This document shows positions 8,027 through 17,573 of a DNA stretch of 64,000 bases, in pieces. Within the stretch, counting starts at the first letter, position 1. Each line of letters opens with the position of its first letter. The translations under genes were made by a program, and so were the position numbers. The stretch comes from Agrobacterium tumefaciens (GTDB lineage: Bacteria; Pseudomonadota; Alphaproteobacteria; Rhizobiales; Rhizobiaceae). The stretch spans positions 124,001-188,000 of the forward strand of contig NZ_CP039888.1 of assembly GCF_005221325.1 (NCBI RefSeq), read 5' to 3'. A model generated the notes under the pieces. That model had not been told where the DNA came from and did no database searches. It saw only the letters and a program-made list of their open reading frames with translations.

Positions 8027-9331
8027 TTATTTGGCTGGCGCGAAAACCTCTTCATTTCGCCGCAGGCGCAGAAGCGCGATCCACACGGCGGCGGCGATGG
8101 CTGTCTCCACCAGGAAATAGCTGCCGATCGTTCCCGAAATGCTGAAGGACCAGGTGAAGAAGGCGACGGCGACGGAACCGATGAGATTGCCGCTGTTCCA
8201 TATCTTCGCGCGAATATCCTGGCGCCCGGAGGCGCCGAGCGCCTCGAGCGCGGTGGCGGCAACGGCCATCGGCAGAACCACCCAGCAAAGCACGCGGGTG
8301 ATGATGGGCAGAGAGACATATTCGTCGCCGAACAGCAGCGGCAGGAAGGGGGCGATGATGAAGATCACCAGCGCACTGCCGGTTGCGATGACAAGCGCTG
8401 CCTTCAGCACATTATAGGCGCGCTCTATGGTCTTGGTGATGCCCTGCAGGGCGGCGGAGGCCGAGCCCGGATAGATCAGCCGGTTGAGGGCCTCGACGGA
8501 AAGATAGGAACTGTCGAGAATGCGCCGGGCGATGGAATAGCTGCCCAGCACCTCGGCGCTGGCAATGGCGCCGAGAACGAGAATATCGGCATTTCCGCGC
8601 ACGGCCTTGAACAGGAACTGGGTGGAAAACAGGATGCCGATGCGGATTTCTTCGCGCACGATCCGGAAAACCGGCCGGCCGAGCCTGCTGATCGCCTTGA
8701 CGGAAATCACGGCCGCAACGGTGTGTGCGGCGAGGTTCCACAGCGCCCAGGCCTCAACCGTTTCCACCTTGAAGATGAGGCAGGCCACCACCGCGGCAAT
8801 GGTGCGGGCGACGGCGAACATCACTTCCAGCTTGTTGGCCGAGGCGAAGTTGGAATGGGCAATGAAACTCTGCGTGGAAAGCGAGATGACCTTCAGGAGG
8901 ACGAGGTTGGTGAACAGGATCAGGAAGGTAGTGATCAGCGTGTGCAGCAATGTTTCCGAGGTCGGGAAAAACACCGGGATCGTCACCATGCCGATGATTG
9001 TCAGCACCACGCCGGTCGCCGCACTCAGGAGATAGCTGTGGCCGAGCATGACGGGAAAAATGCTGCGATCCTGCGCGACGCGACGGATCAGCGATTCCTG
9101 CGAGCCGATGCCGCAGATCTGTACGCCAAGATTGGTGACGGCCGTGATCGAGGCATAAAGCGCGAATTGTTCGACGCCGAGATGGCGGGCAAGCAGCGCG
9201 AAGGTCAGGAGTTGGGCGGCGCTGGACATGAGAAGCGCTCCGCCGGACGCCATATAGGTCAATCCCAGTCTGACTAGATGGCCGAGCCGCGGCGTGTTGA
9301 ACGACACCTCATTCTCCATGTTTTCCGGCAT
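8027..9331 (-). CDS. Polysaccharide flippase (Wzx/MATE-like)
   Basis: 434 residues with about twelve hydrophobic segments and the N-terminal pattern of oligosaccharide flippases (LVRLGLTYMASGGALLMSS, GIGSQESLIRRVAQD). It would move lipid-linked repeat units across the inner membrane. It is divergent from the O-antigen ligase/polymerase at 9608, and together with the glycosyltransferase and deacetylase it outlines a polysaccharide assembly locus. Start taken as 9331; MENEV four codons later is an alternative. Confidence 0.85.
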   Translation of the reverse strand: MPENMENEVSFNTPRLGHLVRLGLTYMASGGALLMSSAAQLLTFALLARHLGVEQFALYASITAVTNLGVQICGIGSQESLIRRVAQDRSIFPVMLGHSYLLSAATGVVLTIIGMVTIPVFFPTSETLLHTLITTFLILFTNLVLLKVISLSTQSFIAHSNFASANKLEVMFAVARTIAAVVACLIFKVETVEAWALWNLAAHTVAAVISVKAISRLGRPVFRIVREEIRIGILFSTQFLFKAVRGNADILVLGAIASAEVLGSYSIARRILDSSYLSVEALNRLIYPGSASAALQGITKTIERAYNVLKAALVIATGSALVIFIIAPFLPLLFGDEYVSLPIITRVLCWVVLPMAVAATALEALGASGRQDIRAKIWNSGNLIGSVAVAFFTWSFSISGTIGSYFLVETAIAAAVWIALLRLRRNEEVFAPAK

Positions 9332-9607
9332 TGCCGGGCAAATCCAACAATGACTGCGCTTCTTTTCTAAAAATCCGCGAACTGAAAAAGCCGCAACCGG
9401 CCAATAATATGAAAGCCCGCAACCCGAATGGATTGCAGTTTATCCTGTCTTATCCTTCTTGAGGTAAGAGAGGGTTAAAGCAATTGCATAATAATGACGA
9501 TAATGACTGTTTATGGTTATTTGGACATGGCCCTGTTTCCAAAGGGTTTCGTTGTTCGTCACAAGGCAGGCCCATGATCCGATTGTCCAGTTCCGGTGCA
9601 CGCGACC

Positions 9608-10900
9608 ATGCCGCGTTTGGCTGATACGCAGCCCATCGCTGCGCAAGGCAGCGCCATATCTCTAGCCGGCGGCCGGCGCGACGCGTTTTTTTTCGTCGCC
9701 ACCATGCTTTATATCTGGATTTCGGTGGCGCCCTTCGAAAATCTCGCAGCGCCGCCTGTGCCGCACGCTGCCGCAAACCAGCTGACCGGCCTCGTGATTG
9801 CGCTGATCCTGGCCGTTTTCGCGCTGCGCCACCGGCTGACAGGGCTTTTGCTGAGGCCGCGCCTGCCCATCCTGCTATTGTTTTTCTGGCTGGCGCTTTG
9901 CTCGATGCTGGGCGCCGAACCCGGCACCTCGCTGCAGCGCCTGGTCTTCACCACCCTTTTATGTGTCATCACCAGCGTTCTCGTCGTCATGCCACGAGAC
10001 CGGCGGCAGTTCGACCGGATGATGGCCATCTTCGCCATCATTTTGCTGGCGCTCTGTTATCTGGGAGTGATCTTCCTGCGGTCGCGTTCGGTTCATCAAC
10101 CATTTGACCTTGATGAAAAGGCGCTAGCGGGTGACTGGCGCGGTATCTTCAATCACAAGAACGCCGCCGCCCCGGCGATGATCATTCTTTTCATGGTCGG
10201 GCTATACCTGCGCAACGCCTGGTCGGTGCTGGGCGGCATCGCGATTACGCTGCTGGCCGGGTTCTTTCTTTGGAAGACCAATGGAAAAACGGCGGCCATG
10301 CTTTTGCCCGTCACCGTGGCGCTGGTCTGGATCATGGAAAGGCATGCCCACCGCACCTTGCTGATGATCGGTGGTCTTCTAGCCTTCCTCAACATCGTCG
10401 CGGTCGGCTCCACCTATTTCCCGAGCATACAGAATTTTGTCGAAAGCCTGGGGATCGATTCCACGTTCACCGGCCGGACGGACATATGGCGCCTGTCCTT
10501 CGACACCTTCGCGCAATCGCCGATCTTTGGGCAGGGGTTCCAGGCATTCTGGACGAGCGACCGTCTCTTGTCGCAGGCCGATATTGCCGGCACCTGGGCG
10601 GTCACGGCCTTTCATGCCCATAATGGCTATGTCGAAAGTCTGCTGAATGGCGGATTGCCGGCCTTCATTCTCACCGTCATATGGCTGGTCATCATACCCG
10701 CAAATGATTTCCATACGGCGGTGGACAAGGGCACGGACCCGGGACTGACCCGACTTTTTGCACGAATTTGGGTGTATGCGCTGCTTTCTTCGTGTCTTGA
10801 GAGCAATTTCTTTACCGGAACCGGGCCTATTTGGTCTTCTCTGCTGATCGCGGTCTATTGTTTGAGGCATCAGGCTCACGACATACTTGAACAGGGGTAG
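9608..10900 (+). CDS. O-antigen ligase / Wzy-type polymerase family membrane protein
   Basis: About 430 residues with ten or more membrane helices. The large loop in the C-terminal half carries GRTDIWRLSFDTFAQSPIFGQGFQAFW and later FHAHNGYVESLLNGG, the conserved Wzy_C/WaaL block with its catalytic-type Arg and the HAHN histidines. It either ligates polymer to a carrier or polymerises repeat units. The start is uncertain (9596 or 9608). The 264-base region before it (9332-9607) is A+T-rich and holds the divergent promoters with the flippase gene. Confidence 0.85.
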   Translation: MPRLADTQPIAAQGSAISLAGGRRDAFFFVATMLYIWISVAPFENLAAPPVPHAAANQLTGLVIALILAVFALRHRLTGLLLRPRLPILLLFFWLALCSMLGAEPGTSLQRLVFTTLLCVITSVLVVMPRDRRQFDRMMAIFAIILLALCYLGVIFLRSRSVHQPFDLDEKALAGDWRGIFNHKNAAAPAMIILFMVGLYLRNAWSVLGGIAITLLAGFFLWKTNGKTAAMLLPVTVALVWIMERHAHRTLLMIGGLLAFLNIVAVGSTYFPSIQNFVESLGIDSTFTGRTDIWRLSFDTFAQSPIFGQGFQAFWTSDRLLSQADIAGTWAVTAFHAHNGYVESLLNGGLPAFILTVIWLVIIPANDFHTAVDKGTDPGLTRLFARIWVYALLSSCLESNFFTGTGPIWSSLLIAVYCLRHQAHDILEQG

Positions 10901-10929
10901 TAATTTGCAGACAGGCCGGGGGGCTTTGT

Positions 10930-11682
10930 ATGACGCAAAAAATCGGGACTTTTGCTGACCGGATCAATAACCGGCTGGTGCGGTATTTTCCGGGACCGGC
11001 GGTGCGGATCGAAACGTCCGAACCGATCGTATCCTTCACATTCGACGATGTGCCGGCCACCGCCTGGACGAAGGGTGCGCGCATCCTGGAAAACGAGGGC
11101 GTTTGCGGAACGTTTTACATCGCCGGCACCTTTGTCGACAGGCACGACGGAGAGCAGGAGATGATCTCCACCAAAGGCTGTTCGGAACTGGCAGCGGCCG
11201 GCCATGAGCTTGCCTGCCACACCTTTTCCCATCGCAAACTCTCGAGCTTTTCACGGCGGGGGCTCGAAGCAGATCTCGAGCGCAATGACAGCGTCTTGAG
11301 CGCATTCGATGAAAACCGGCACAGCCGAAATTTCTCCGTTCCCTTCGGCATGGCCTCACCGGTCATGCAGCCGCTCTTGCGGCGCCGGTTCAGAACTGCA
11401 CGCGGTATCATGCCCGGCATCAACCGGGGCAGCATCGACCCGTATAATCTTGCCGCCGTCGAGTTGCGTGCGGATCAAAACTACCTCGACGCCGCCGACC
11501 ACTGGCTTGAGGATGTTTTGCAAAAGGGCGGCTGGCTCATCATCTTCACCCATGACGTTTCGCAGACACCAAGCTTCTACGGTTGCCCGGAAGACAGATT
11601 TCACAGCCTCGTCCGCAGGGCGGCGTCCGGCGGTGCGAAGATCATGACGGTCGATGCTGCGGCAAGGACACTCGGCCTGTAA
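10930..11682 (+). CDS. Polysaccharide deacetylase (NodB/CE4 family)
   Basis: 250 residues of the NodB-like carbohydrate esterase 4 fold. Visible are the motif 1 VSFTFDDVPATAW (catalytic Asp pair), motif 2 HTFSHRKLSS (metal-binding His pair) and a late IIFTHDVS with the catalytic His. It probably removes N- or O-acetyl groups from the polysaccharide made by the neighbouring genes. No signal peptide is evident, so it may act in the cytoplasm or be exported another way. It starts 29 bases after the ligase/polymerase gene on the same strand, hence likely an operon. Confidence 0.85.
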   Translation: MTQKIGTFADRINNRLVRYFPGPAVRIETSEPIVSFTFDDVPATAWTKGARILENEGVCGTFYIAGTFVDRHDGEQEMISTKGCSELAAAGHELACHTFSHRKLSSFSRRGLEADLERNDSVLSAFDENRHSRNFSVPFGMASPVMQPLLRRRFRTARGIMPGINRGSIDPYNLAAVELRADQNYLDAADHWLEDVLQKGGWLIIFTHDVSQTPSFYGCPEDRFHSLVRRAASGGAKIMTVDAAARTLGL

Positions 11683-11723
11683 AGGAATATTCTCAGCGCG
11701 CGCAACGGGGCGGTATTGCGAAC

Positions 11724-12374
11724 CTATTGGCTGGCCCAGATGATGCGGGCGATCCACTCCACATCCGCCATGTCGAAGCTGCGATTGGGATGTTCTGGAT
11801 TGAGCGAAAGAAGCTCGATGTTTTTGGGGCTTTGCCGCGCCAGCACCTTGGCCATCACTTCGCCATCGCGGCTTTTCAGCACCACGCGATCGCCGCGCCG
11901 CACCTGCGCGCCCGGCTCCACGATGAGGATATCGCCATCGCGGTAAAGCGGCATCATGCTCTCGCCCTGCACTTCCAGGGCGTAGACGCCCTGCTTGCGC
12001 TCGGGAGAAGAGGGAAACTCCACGACATCCCAGCCCTGACCCGCCGGAAAACCGCCATCATCGAAAAAGCCGCCGGAACCGGCCTGCGCAAAACCGAGCA
12101 GGGGAATGGCGTTGTCGGCACCGGAAGGCTGCATGGTCTGCGCCCTGCCGAAAGCATAACCGAAAAACTGGTCGACACTTGCGCCCGTCGCCTCCAGCAC
12201 CTTGGAGACGGATTCCGTCGAGGGCCAGCGTTTGCGGCCATCCGGTCCGAAGCGTTTCGATTTATTGAACGAGGTGGGATCGAGGCCGGCGCGCTTCGCC
12301 AATGCCGAAGGCGTCAGCTGATGGCGTTCGGCAAGCGTATCGATGGCGCTCCAGATCGTCTCGTGTGACAGCAT
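11724..12374 (-). CDS. HTH regulator with S24 (LexA-like) peptidase domain
   Basis: 216 residues. The N-terminal helix-turn-helix (about 10-75; LTPSALAKRAGLDPTSFNKSKRF) is followed by a LexA-like autoprotease. The domain shows the Ala-Gly cleavage site (GFAQAGSGG), the catalytic Ser in LEVQGESMMPLYRDGD and the catalytic Lys in EVMAKVLARQ. All key residues are present, so self-cleavage is expected. This chromosomal form is widespread in rhizobia and is distinct from LexA itself. It is convergent with the deacetylase gene. The target regulon is unknown. Confidence 0.85.
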   Translation of the reverse strand: MLSHETIWSAIDTLAERHQLTPSALAKRAGLDPTSFNKSKRFGPDGRKRWPSTESVSKVLEATGASVDQFFGYAFGRAQTMQPSGADNAIPLLGFAQAGSGGFFDDGGFPAGQGWDVVEFPSSPERKQGVYALEVQGESMMPLYRDGDILIVEPGAQVRRGDRVVLKSRDGEVMAKVLARQSPKNIELLSLNPEHPNRSFDMADVEWIARIIWASQ

Positions 12375-12485
12375 GATAGAAAGCCCGAAGTGGAGCCGAT
12401 AGCGGAAAGCTCCTGTCGTTTACTGACCGGAATCTAGACCAAATCCGGTCAGGAGTAAAGAAAAGAAAGGAATAAAATCCTTGCC

Positions 12486-13136
12486 CTACGCCACCATTGC
12501 CGATGTATTTATCTTGGCGAACTGGATGACCGCCTGCGTGCGGCTGTCGACCTTGAGCTTCAGCAGAATAGCCGAAACATGTGCCTTGATGGTGGCTTCG
12601 GAAACATTGAGCTCATAGGCGATCTGCTTGTTCAGCAGCCCTTCGGCCAGCATGCCCAGTACCCGGCTTTGCTGTGGCGTCAGCGTTCTGAGCCGGCCGA
12701 TCAGATCGGCCACGTCAGGATCCTGTTCCTTTTCGCCATGGTGGCCCGAAGGTATCCAGACATCGCCTTCCAGAACCGCGCGGATGCCGTCCCTGATATC
12801 GTCAATGCCGGAGGATTTGGAAATGAAACCGGAAGCGCCGAGTTCGATCGACCGGCGAACGGTGGTCGCATCATCCGTTGCCGAAACGATGACGATCGGC
12901 AGGCTGGAGAATTCCGCTCTCAGCGCCATCAGGCCTGAAAATCCGCTGACCCCCGGCATGGCGAGATCCAGAAGCATGAGATCGGCGTCGTTGCGCGCAG
13001 CGGCTGCACGTCGGACAGCCTCGAAATCCCCGGCCTCAATGATGGTCTGTTGCCCGTCAAGACCGGCTACGGCCTGTTTCAGGGCGCCGCGAAAAAGCGG
13101 GTGGTCATCTGCAATGATAATAACAAGTTCCGACAT
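12486..13136 (-). CDS. LuxR/NarL-family response regulator
   Basis: 216 residues. Receiver domain about 1-120 with the acidic pair ADDH near residue 10, phosphoacceptor Asp in LMLLDLAMPG, and Ser/Thr and Lys switch residues (IVSATDD, GFISKSS). The C-terminal LuxR helix-turn-helix is about 148-210 (LTPQQSRVLGMLAEGLLNKQIAYELNVSEATIKAHVS). No sensor kinase is adjacent, so the cognate partner is unknown. The 252 bases upstream (13137-13388) separate it from the divergent DUF952 gene and contain no recognisable gene. Confidence 0.9.
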   Translation of the reverse strand: MSELVIIIADDHPLFRGALKQAVAGLDGQQTIIEAGDFEAVRRAAAARNDADLMLLDLAMPGVSGFSGLMALRAEFSSLPIVIVSATDDATTVRRSIELGASGFISKSSGIDDIRDGIRAVLEGDVWIPSGHHGEKEQDPDVADLIGRLRTLTPQQSRVLGMLAEGLLNKQIAYELNVSEATIKAHVSAILLKLKVDSRTQAVIQFAKINTSAMVA

Positions 13137-13388
13137 TCTGGCCCCCTCCCAAGGGCGTTATGCGGTTCTTTCGCAGCTATTGGCTTACTCCCTTTGCCGG
13201 TGGTCGAAACACGTCCGGCTCCTCCGCCAAAGGTTGCGCCAATCACTCCGGCATTACAAGGAAAAGCTTGTGGACAGGCGGCCTTTCAGGGCTTCCGTAA
13301 TAAAAATACCGTGGAAACTGTGGACAATCTTCATGCTTTGCGGCAAACCGCCCAGACAGGAAAGCGCTGGAAAGCCTTGGAGAGCCCC

Positions 13389-13742
13389 ATGCAGGAAACG
13401 CCCGCGATCATCTATAAAATCGTGCCGGAGACGTTGTGGAATGCGGCGAGGGCAAAGGGCGTGTTCGAGGGAGCGGCCATCGACCTCACCGACGGCTTCA
13501 TTCATTTTTCGACGGCAAAGCAGGTGGCAGAGACCGCCGCGCGGCATTTTTCCGGCCAGGTGGATTTGCTTCTGATTGCGGTCGACGGTGCAGCGCTTGG
13601 CGACAAGCTGGTCTATGAACCGTCCAGGGGCGGTGATCTTTTCCCGCATCTCTACGCCCCGCTTCCCCTAAGCGCCGTCCTTTGGGAAACGCCTCTCTCG
13701 CTTGATCATGATGGCCAGCACCAGTTTCCGGAGATTTTGTGA
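13389..13742 (+). CDS. DUF952 domain protein
   Basis: 117 residues. IYKIVPETLWNAARAKGVF, DGFIHFSTAKQVAETA and LVYEPSRGGDLFPHLYAPL are the DUF952 signature; the family has an ADP-ribosyltransferase-like fold of unknown activity. I chose the ATG at 13389 because the family starts there; a longer frame upstream has no similarity. Its stop overlaps the pyrD start (TGATG), so the two are translationally coupled. Confidence 0.85.
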   Translation: MQETPAIIYKIVPETLWNAARAKGVFEGAAIDLTDGFIHFSTAKQVAETAARHFSGQVDLLLIAVDGAALGDKLVYEPSRGGDLFPHLYAPLPLSAVLWETPLSLDHDGQHQFPEIL

Positions 13743-14833
13743 TGAGCGGATTATTTTCCTCTGTCGGCCGCAAGGGCCTGTTTCTCATCGATCCGGAAAA
13801 GGCGCACGGGCTCTCCGTTGCGGCGCTGAAAAGCGGCTTCCTGCCCACCTGCATGGTGCCGCATGATCCGCGCCTGCAGCAGACGGTCGCGGGCCTTGTT
13901 TTCCCCAATCCGCTCGGCATGGCGGCTGGCTACGACAAGAATGCGGAAGTGCCGGGCCCGCTTCTGAGGCTCGGTTTCGGCTTCACCGAAATCGGCACCG
14001 TCACGCCGCGGGCGCAATCCGGCAATCCCAAGCCGCGCATATTCCGCCTGGTCGAGGATGAGGGCGTCATCAACCGCCTCGGTTTCAACAATGAAGGTCA
14101 TGCCGCGGCGCTGGAGCGCCTGAAACAGGCGCGTCTGCGCGGCATCGTCGGCGTCAATATCGGCGCCAACAAGGACAGCGAAGACCGCATCGCCGATTAT
14201 GTGCAGGGCATCGAGGCGTTTTATTCGGTCGCGTCCTATTTCACCGTCAATATTTCCTCGCCCAACACGCCGGGTCTGCGCGACCTGCAGGCACGTGAAA
14301 GTCTTGCCGCACTCCTCACGGCCGTGCTGGAACGCCGCAAGGCGGAAGCGGAGCGCCTCGGCAAACGCATCCCGATCTTCCTCAAGATCGCGCCCGATCT
14401 GACGGAAGAAGGGCTGGACGATGTTGCCGAAGAGGCGCTCGCCCATGATCTCGATGGCCTGATCGTCTCCAACACCACGCTCTCTCGCGAAGGCCTGCGT
14501 CCCGGCCCCAACAAGGGTGAGGCTGGCGGGTTGTCGGGCAAGCCGCTCTTTGAACTTTCCACCACGGTTCTTGCCAAGATGCGCCGTCGCGTCGGCGCCA
14601 ATCTGCCGATCATCGGCGTTGGTGGCGTTTCATCTGCCGAGACGGCTTTGGAAAAAGTGAGGGCAGGGGCCGATCTCGTGCAGCTCTATTCCTGCATGGT
14701 CTATGAAGGTCCGGGCCTGCCCTCGGCCATCGTCAAGGGCCTGTCGAAGCTCGTCGCCCGAGAGGGCGTAGAGACCATCCGCGACCTGCGCGACAGCGCG
14801 GTGGACCGCTGGGCTGACCGTAAGCTCGGCTGA
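13742..14833 (+). CDS. pyrD: Dihydroorotate dehydrogenase (quinone), class 2
   Basis: 363 residues. Oxidises dihydroorotate to orotate in pyrimidine synthesis, passing electrons to quinone at the inner membrane. The N-terminal amphipathic segment (LFLIDPEKAHGLSVAALK) and the class 2 markers are present: GMAAGYDKNAEVPGPLLRLGFGFTEIGTVTPR, NRLGFNNEG, NISSPNTPGLRDLQ, IFLKIAPDL, GVGGVSSAETALEKVRAGADLVQLYS. Class 2 enzymes use a Ser base. ATG 13742 is preceded by GGAG; a GTG one codon upstream is possible. Coupled to the DUF952 gene, a common arrangement in rhizobia. Confidence 0.96.
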   Translation: MSGLFSSVGRKGLFLIDPEKAHGLSVAALKSGFLPTCMVPHDPRLQQTVAGLVFPNPLGMAAGYDKNAEVPGPLLRLGFGFTEIGTVTPRAQSGNPKPRIFRLVEDEGVINRLGFNNEGHAAALERLKQARLRGIVGVNIGANKDSEDRIADYVQGIEAFYSVASYFTVNISSPNTPGLRDLQARESLAALLTAVLERRKAEAERLGKRIPIFLKIAPDLTEEGLDDVAEEALAHDLDGLIVSNTTLSREGLRPGPNKGEAGGLSGKPLFELSTTVLAKMRRRVGANLPIIGVGGVSSAETALEKVRAGADLVQLYSCMVYEGPGLPSAIVKGLSKLVAREGVETIRDLRDSAVDRWADRKLG

Positions 14834-14868
14834 AGAGCAAAGGAGCGGGGTGATCTCCGCCCCTGAAT

Positions 14869-15366
14869 TCAGGCGCAGAGCACCATCGCCCAATAGGGCC
14901 GGTTGCGGCTGGCGGCATCATAGGCGACCGCGACGCCAAGCCCATTATAAGGCCCGAGCATGTTTTCGAGATGGTGCTGTGAGCCGATCCAGGCCTTCAC
15001 CACGCGTTCCACGCTGTCCTGTCCGGCTGCCACGTTTTCCGCTGCCGGAAGCGGCACCTTGCCGTCCTTCATGCGGATGAGGAAACTGTCGGTCAGGCCG
15101 ATCAGATGCGCCATCTTCTGCGCCTTGACCATGCGGCCGGCCTGATAGGCGGCGGCACCGCTTGCCGCACCATTGATGGCGAGTGGCGAAAGCCCCTTCG
15201 AGCGGCGCAGATCATTGACCATCGGAAGCGCCGACGCCGTCTCATCACGGGTGCCTGACGGCATTCCCTTATTGGTGGGCATTGAGACGCAGGCGGAAAG
15301 AACGGAACCGGCGGAAAGCAGCACGAAGCCGCGCCGTGAAAGCGTCTGAAGTGATGTATCTGTCAT
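14869..15366 (-). CDS. CAP (SCP/PR-1) domain exported protein
   Basis: 165 residues. The N-terminus has a Tat-like SRRGFVLLSAG signal followed by SAC, which could also be a lipobox. The remainder is a compact CAP domain with the conserved LPAAENVAAGQ, AWIGSQHHLENML and a C-terminal GVAVAYDA.....YWAMVLCA. Family members act outside the cytoplasm, often on envelope components, but bacterial roles are mostly unknown. It follows the DUF6460 gene on the same strand with a 1-base gap. Confidence 0.85.
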   Translation of the reverse strand: MTDTSLQTLSRRGFVLLSAGSVLSACVSMPTNKGMPSGTRDETASALPMVNDLRRSKGLSPLAINGAASGAAAYQAGRMVKAQKMAHLIGLTDSFLIRMKDGKVPLPAAENVAAGQDSVERVVKAWIGSQHHLENMLGPYNGLGVAVAYDAASRNRPYWAMVLCA

Positions 15367-15367
15367 G

Positions 15368-15634
15368 TCAGCGGCGATAGCTCAGGAGGCGAAGAATGAT
15401 GAAAATGGGTATGACGATCGTAGCACCAAGGATCAGATAGTCGCCGATCGCGCCCAGCGCATGGAAACCGCTACGCCAAAGATCGACCACGAAATCGCGC
15501 GCGCCATAGATGATGTTCCAGGGCGTCAGTCCAAAGATCGCCATCAGAAAACCGACGAGCAATGAAACGACGAGCAGCTTCACCACGGTGCGGGCCACCG
15601 TATCACCCAACATTTTGTTGACCTCACCGGCCAT
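15368..15634 (-). CDS. DUF6460 small membrane protein
   Basis: 88 residues with two membrane helices (LLVVSLLVGFLMAIFGLTP and LILGATIVIPIFIILRLL). The family marker is the stretch NKMLGDTVARTVVKL before the first helix. The ATG at 15634 has AGGAGA in front; the frame extends further upstream without support. Likely cotranscribed with the CAP gene. Function unknown. Confidence 0.75.
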   Translation of the reverse strand: MAGEVNKMLGDTVARTVVKLLVVSLLVGFLMAIFGLTPWNIIYGARDFVVDLWRSGFHALGAIGDYLILGATIVIPIFIILRLLSYRR

Positions 15635-15803
15635 CAGCAAGTCTCCTGTTTTATCCTGACATATGGGGCGCACCGCTTCGATGCAAGTTTTCGCGCACTA
15701 TATCGCGCCATATCAGCCAATTCCACGCGGGTGCCATGAAATAGGACTTGAGTTTTTTTATGGCTTGATAAATGACAGCCCGCATCTTCTCAGGAAATCA
15801 TTG

Positions 15804-16745
15804 ATGGCCCCAACCCAGTTTTCTTCCGGTGACGTCATTGCCGACCGCCGGGCGGACTATGCCCGCATGTTGGCGGAAGGCGGTGACTATCCCGCCGCCG
15901 CCGAACTTATGGAACAGGCGCTTGAACTTGCGCCACGGTGGACGGCGGGCTGGTTTCGCTTCGGGGAATATCATGAAAAGGCGGGGGAGACCGCAAAGGC
16001 GGTGGCGGCTTACGAGAAAGTCGCCGAGCTGGATAGGGAAGGGCTGTTTGCGGCCGAACTGAAGCTCGCGGTTCTCGGCGCCGCGGAAACACCTGAACAG
16101 CCGCCGAGCCGTTACGTGGAAGGGCTGTTCGACGATTACGCCGACCGTTTTGAAACCTCGCTTGTCGAGAAGCTGGACTACAGCGTGCCGGAAAAACTGG
16201 CGGAGCTGATCGGCAAGGCAGCGACAGGCGGCGCCTTCGACACCATCGTCGATATTGGTTGCGGCACCGGTCTCCTTGGCATCGAAATCCGCGCCCTGGC
16301 AAAAAGGCTCGAGGGTTTTGATATCTCCCAGAACATGCTGGCCAAGGCCGGGGAAAAGGGTCTTTACGACCATCTCGCCCAGGCCGATCTTTCGCTGGAC
16401 GCGGAGGCATCGGGGCTCTTTACCCCGGTACTCACGCAGCACCGTGCCGATCTCGTCGCCGCTGCCGATGTGATGATGTATCTCGGCAGCCTTGAAACCG
16501 TCATGCCGCTTGTTTCCGCCCTGCTCGCGCCATCGGGCTTCTTTGCCTTCTCGGTTGAGGATGCGGGGGATGAGGAAGGTTTCGTATTGCGGGAATCCCT
16601 TCGTTACGCGCACTCCAAAAGCTACGTGACCGATCTTCTCGAGCGCTGGGGCTTTTCCCCCGTCGAAACCCGCAAAACCACCATTCGCAAGGATGCCGGA
16701 AAACCCCTTTCCGGCATTCTTTTTCTTGCCCGCGCCAAAGCCTGA
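15804..16745 (+). CDS. TPR-containing class I SAM methyltransferase
   Basis: 313 residues. Residues about 15-90 form one or two tetratricopeptide repeats (AAAELMEQALELAPRWTAGWFRFGEYHEKAG). The methyltransferase domain then starts with DTIVDIGCGTGLLGIEIR (motif I binding S-adenosylmethionine), followed by LEGFDISQNMLAKAGEKG. The acceptor is unknown; the combination resembles predicted TPR-methyltransferases with contactin/NDUFAF-like assignments, which I do not rely on. ATG 15804 is preceded by CAGGAAA. Confidence 0.8.
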   Translation: MAPTQFSSGDVIADRRADYARMLAEGGDYPAAAELMEQALELAPRWTAGWFRFGEYHEKAGETAKAVAAYEKVAELDREGLFAAELKLAVLGAAETPEQPPSRYVEGLFDDYADRFETSLVEKLDYSVPEKLAELIGKAATGGAFDTIVDIGCGTGLLGIEIRALAKRLEGFDISQNMLAKAGEKGLYDHLAQADLSLDAEASGLFTPVLTQHRADLVAAADVMMYLGSLETVMPLVSALLAPSGFFAFSVEDAGDEEGFVLRESLRYAHSKSYVTDLLERWGFSPVETRKTTIRKDAGKPLSGILFLARAKA

Positions 16746-16852
16746 ACATTCCGTTTCTTGCCTTTTTCGCGATAGGTCAGGCTTGCTTACGTATCCATCT
16801 TGATCTGATGTTTTTTGCAGTGCAAAATATGCAGGAAACTTGAGGGAAAAGC

Positions 16853-17491
16853 GTGAGCACAACGAGAAGCGTTTACGGCATGTGGAGTTCCGATCCGGCC
16901 AAACATGCGCCGGTGGAGGACGTACAGGGCATCGTCACCGGCGCCATCGTCTCTGCGCTCGGCTTCTATCTCTTGGCCAAGGTCGGTCTTTTGACCGGCG
17001 GCACCGCCGGTGTTGCCTTTCTCCTTCATTATGCCTTCGGCATCAGCTTTGGCCTGCTGTTCTTCCTCGTCAATCTGCCCTTCTATTACCTGTCCTTCCG
17101 TCGCCTTGGTCTCGCCTTTTCGTTCAAGACCTTCATCGCTATCGGCCTTGTTTCGGTGCTGACGGAAGTGGAAGCGCGCTGGATGGTCATCGACAGCATC
17201 AATCCGCTCTGGGCGGCGTTGCTCGGCGGCCTGCTTCTCGGTTACGGATTGCTGGCGCTTTATCGCCACCGCGCCAGCCTCGGCGGCATCGGCATTCTCG
17301 CCATCTATATTCAGGATCGCTTCGGCATCCGCGCCGGCCTCATCCAGCTGGCCTTTGATGCCTGCGTCATGCTGTGCGCCTTCCTCGTCATCGATCCCGC
17401 AACCGTTGCCTATTCGATTGTCGGCGCTTTCGTTCTCAACATATTCCTCGCCATCAACCACCGCTCGGACAGATACATCGTCGTGCGCTAA
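16853..17491 (+). CDS. YitT family membrane protein (first of two tandem copies)
   Basis: 212 residues, GTG start, five to six hydrophobic helices. Marker stretches are GIVTGAIVSALGFYLLAKVGLLTGGTAGVAFLLHYAFG and NLPFYYLSFRRLGLAFSFKTF, typical of the YitT/DUF161 membrane family. No transport substrate is established. The next gene is a clear paralogue with the same order of motifs, so this is a tandem duplication. Confidence 0.85.
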   Translation: MSTTRSVYGMWSSDPAKHAPVEDVQGIVTGAIVSALGFYLLAKVGLLTGGTAGVAFLLHYAFGISFGLLFFLVNLPFYYLSFRRLGLAFSFKTFIAIGLVSVLTEVEARWMVIDSINPLWAALLGGLLLGYGLLALYRHRASLGGIGILAIYIQDRFGIRAGLIQLAFDACVMLCAFLVIDPATVAYSIVGAFVLNIFLAINHRSDRYIVVR

Positions 17492-17573
17492 GTTTGAGCG
17501 CTTGAAATTTGTCGGGCTTGGGCGCAATAGCTGGGCAAGGTCGGGCCAGATCGGGCAAATCAGGGGAAAATGC

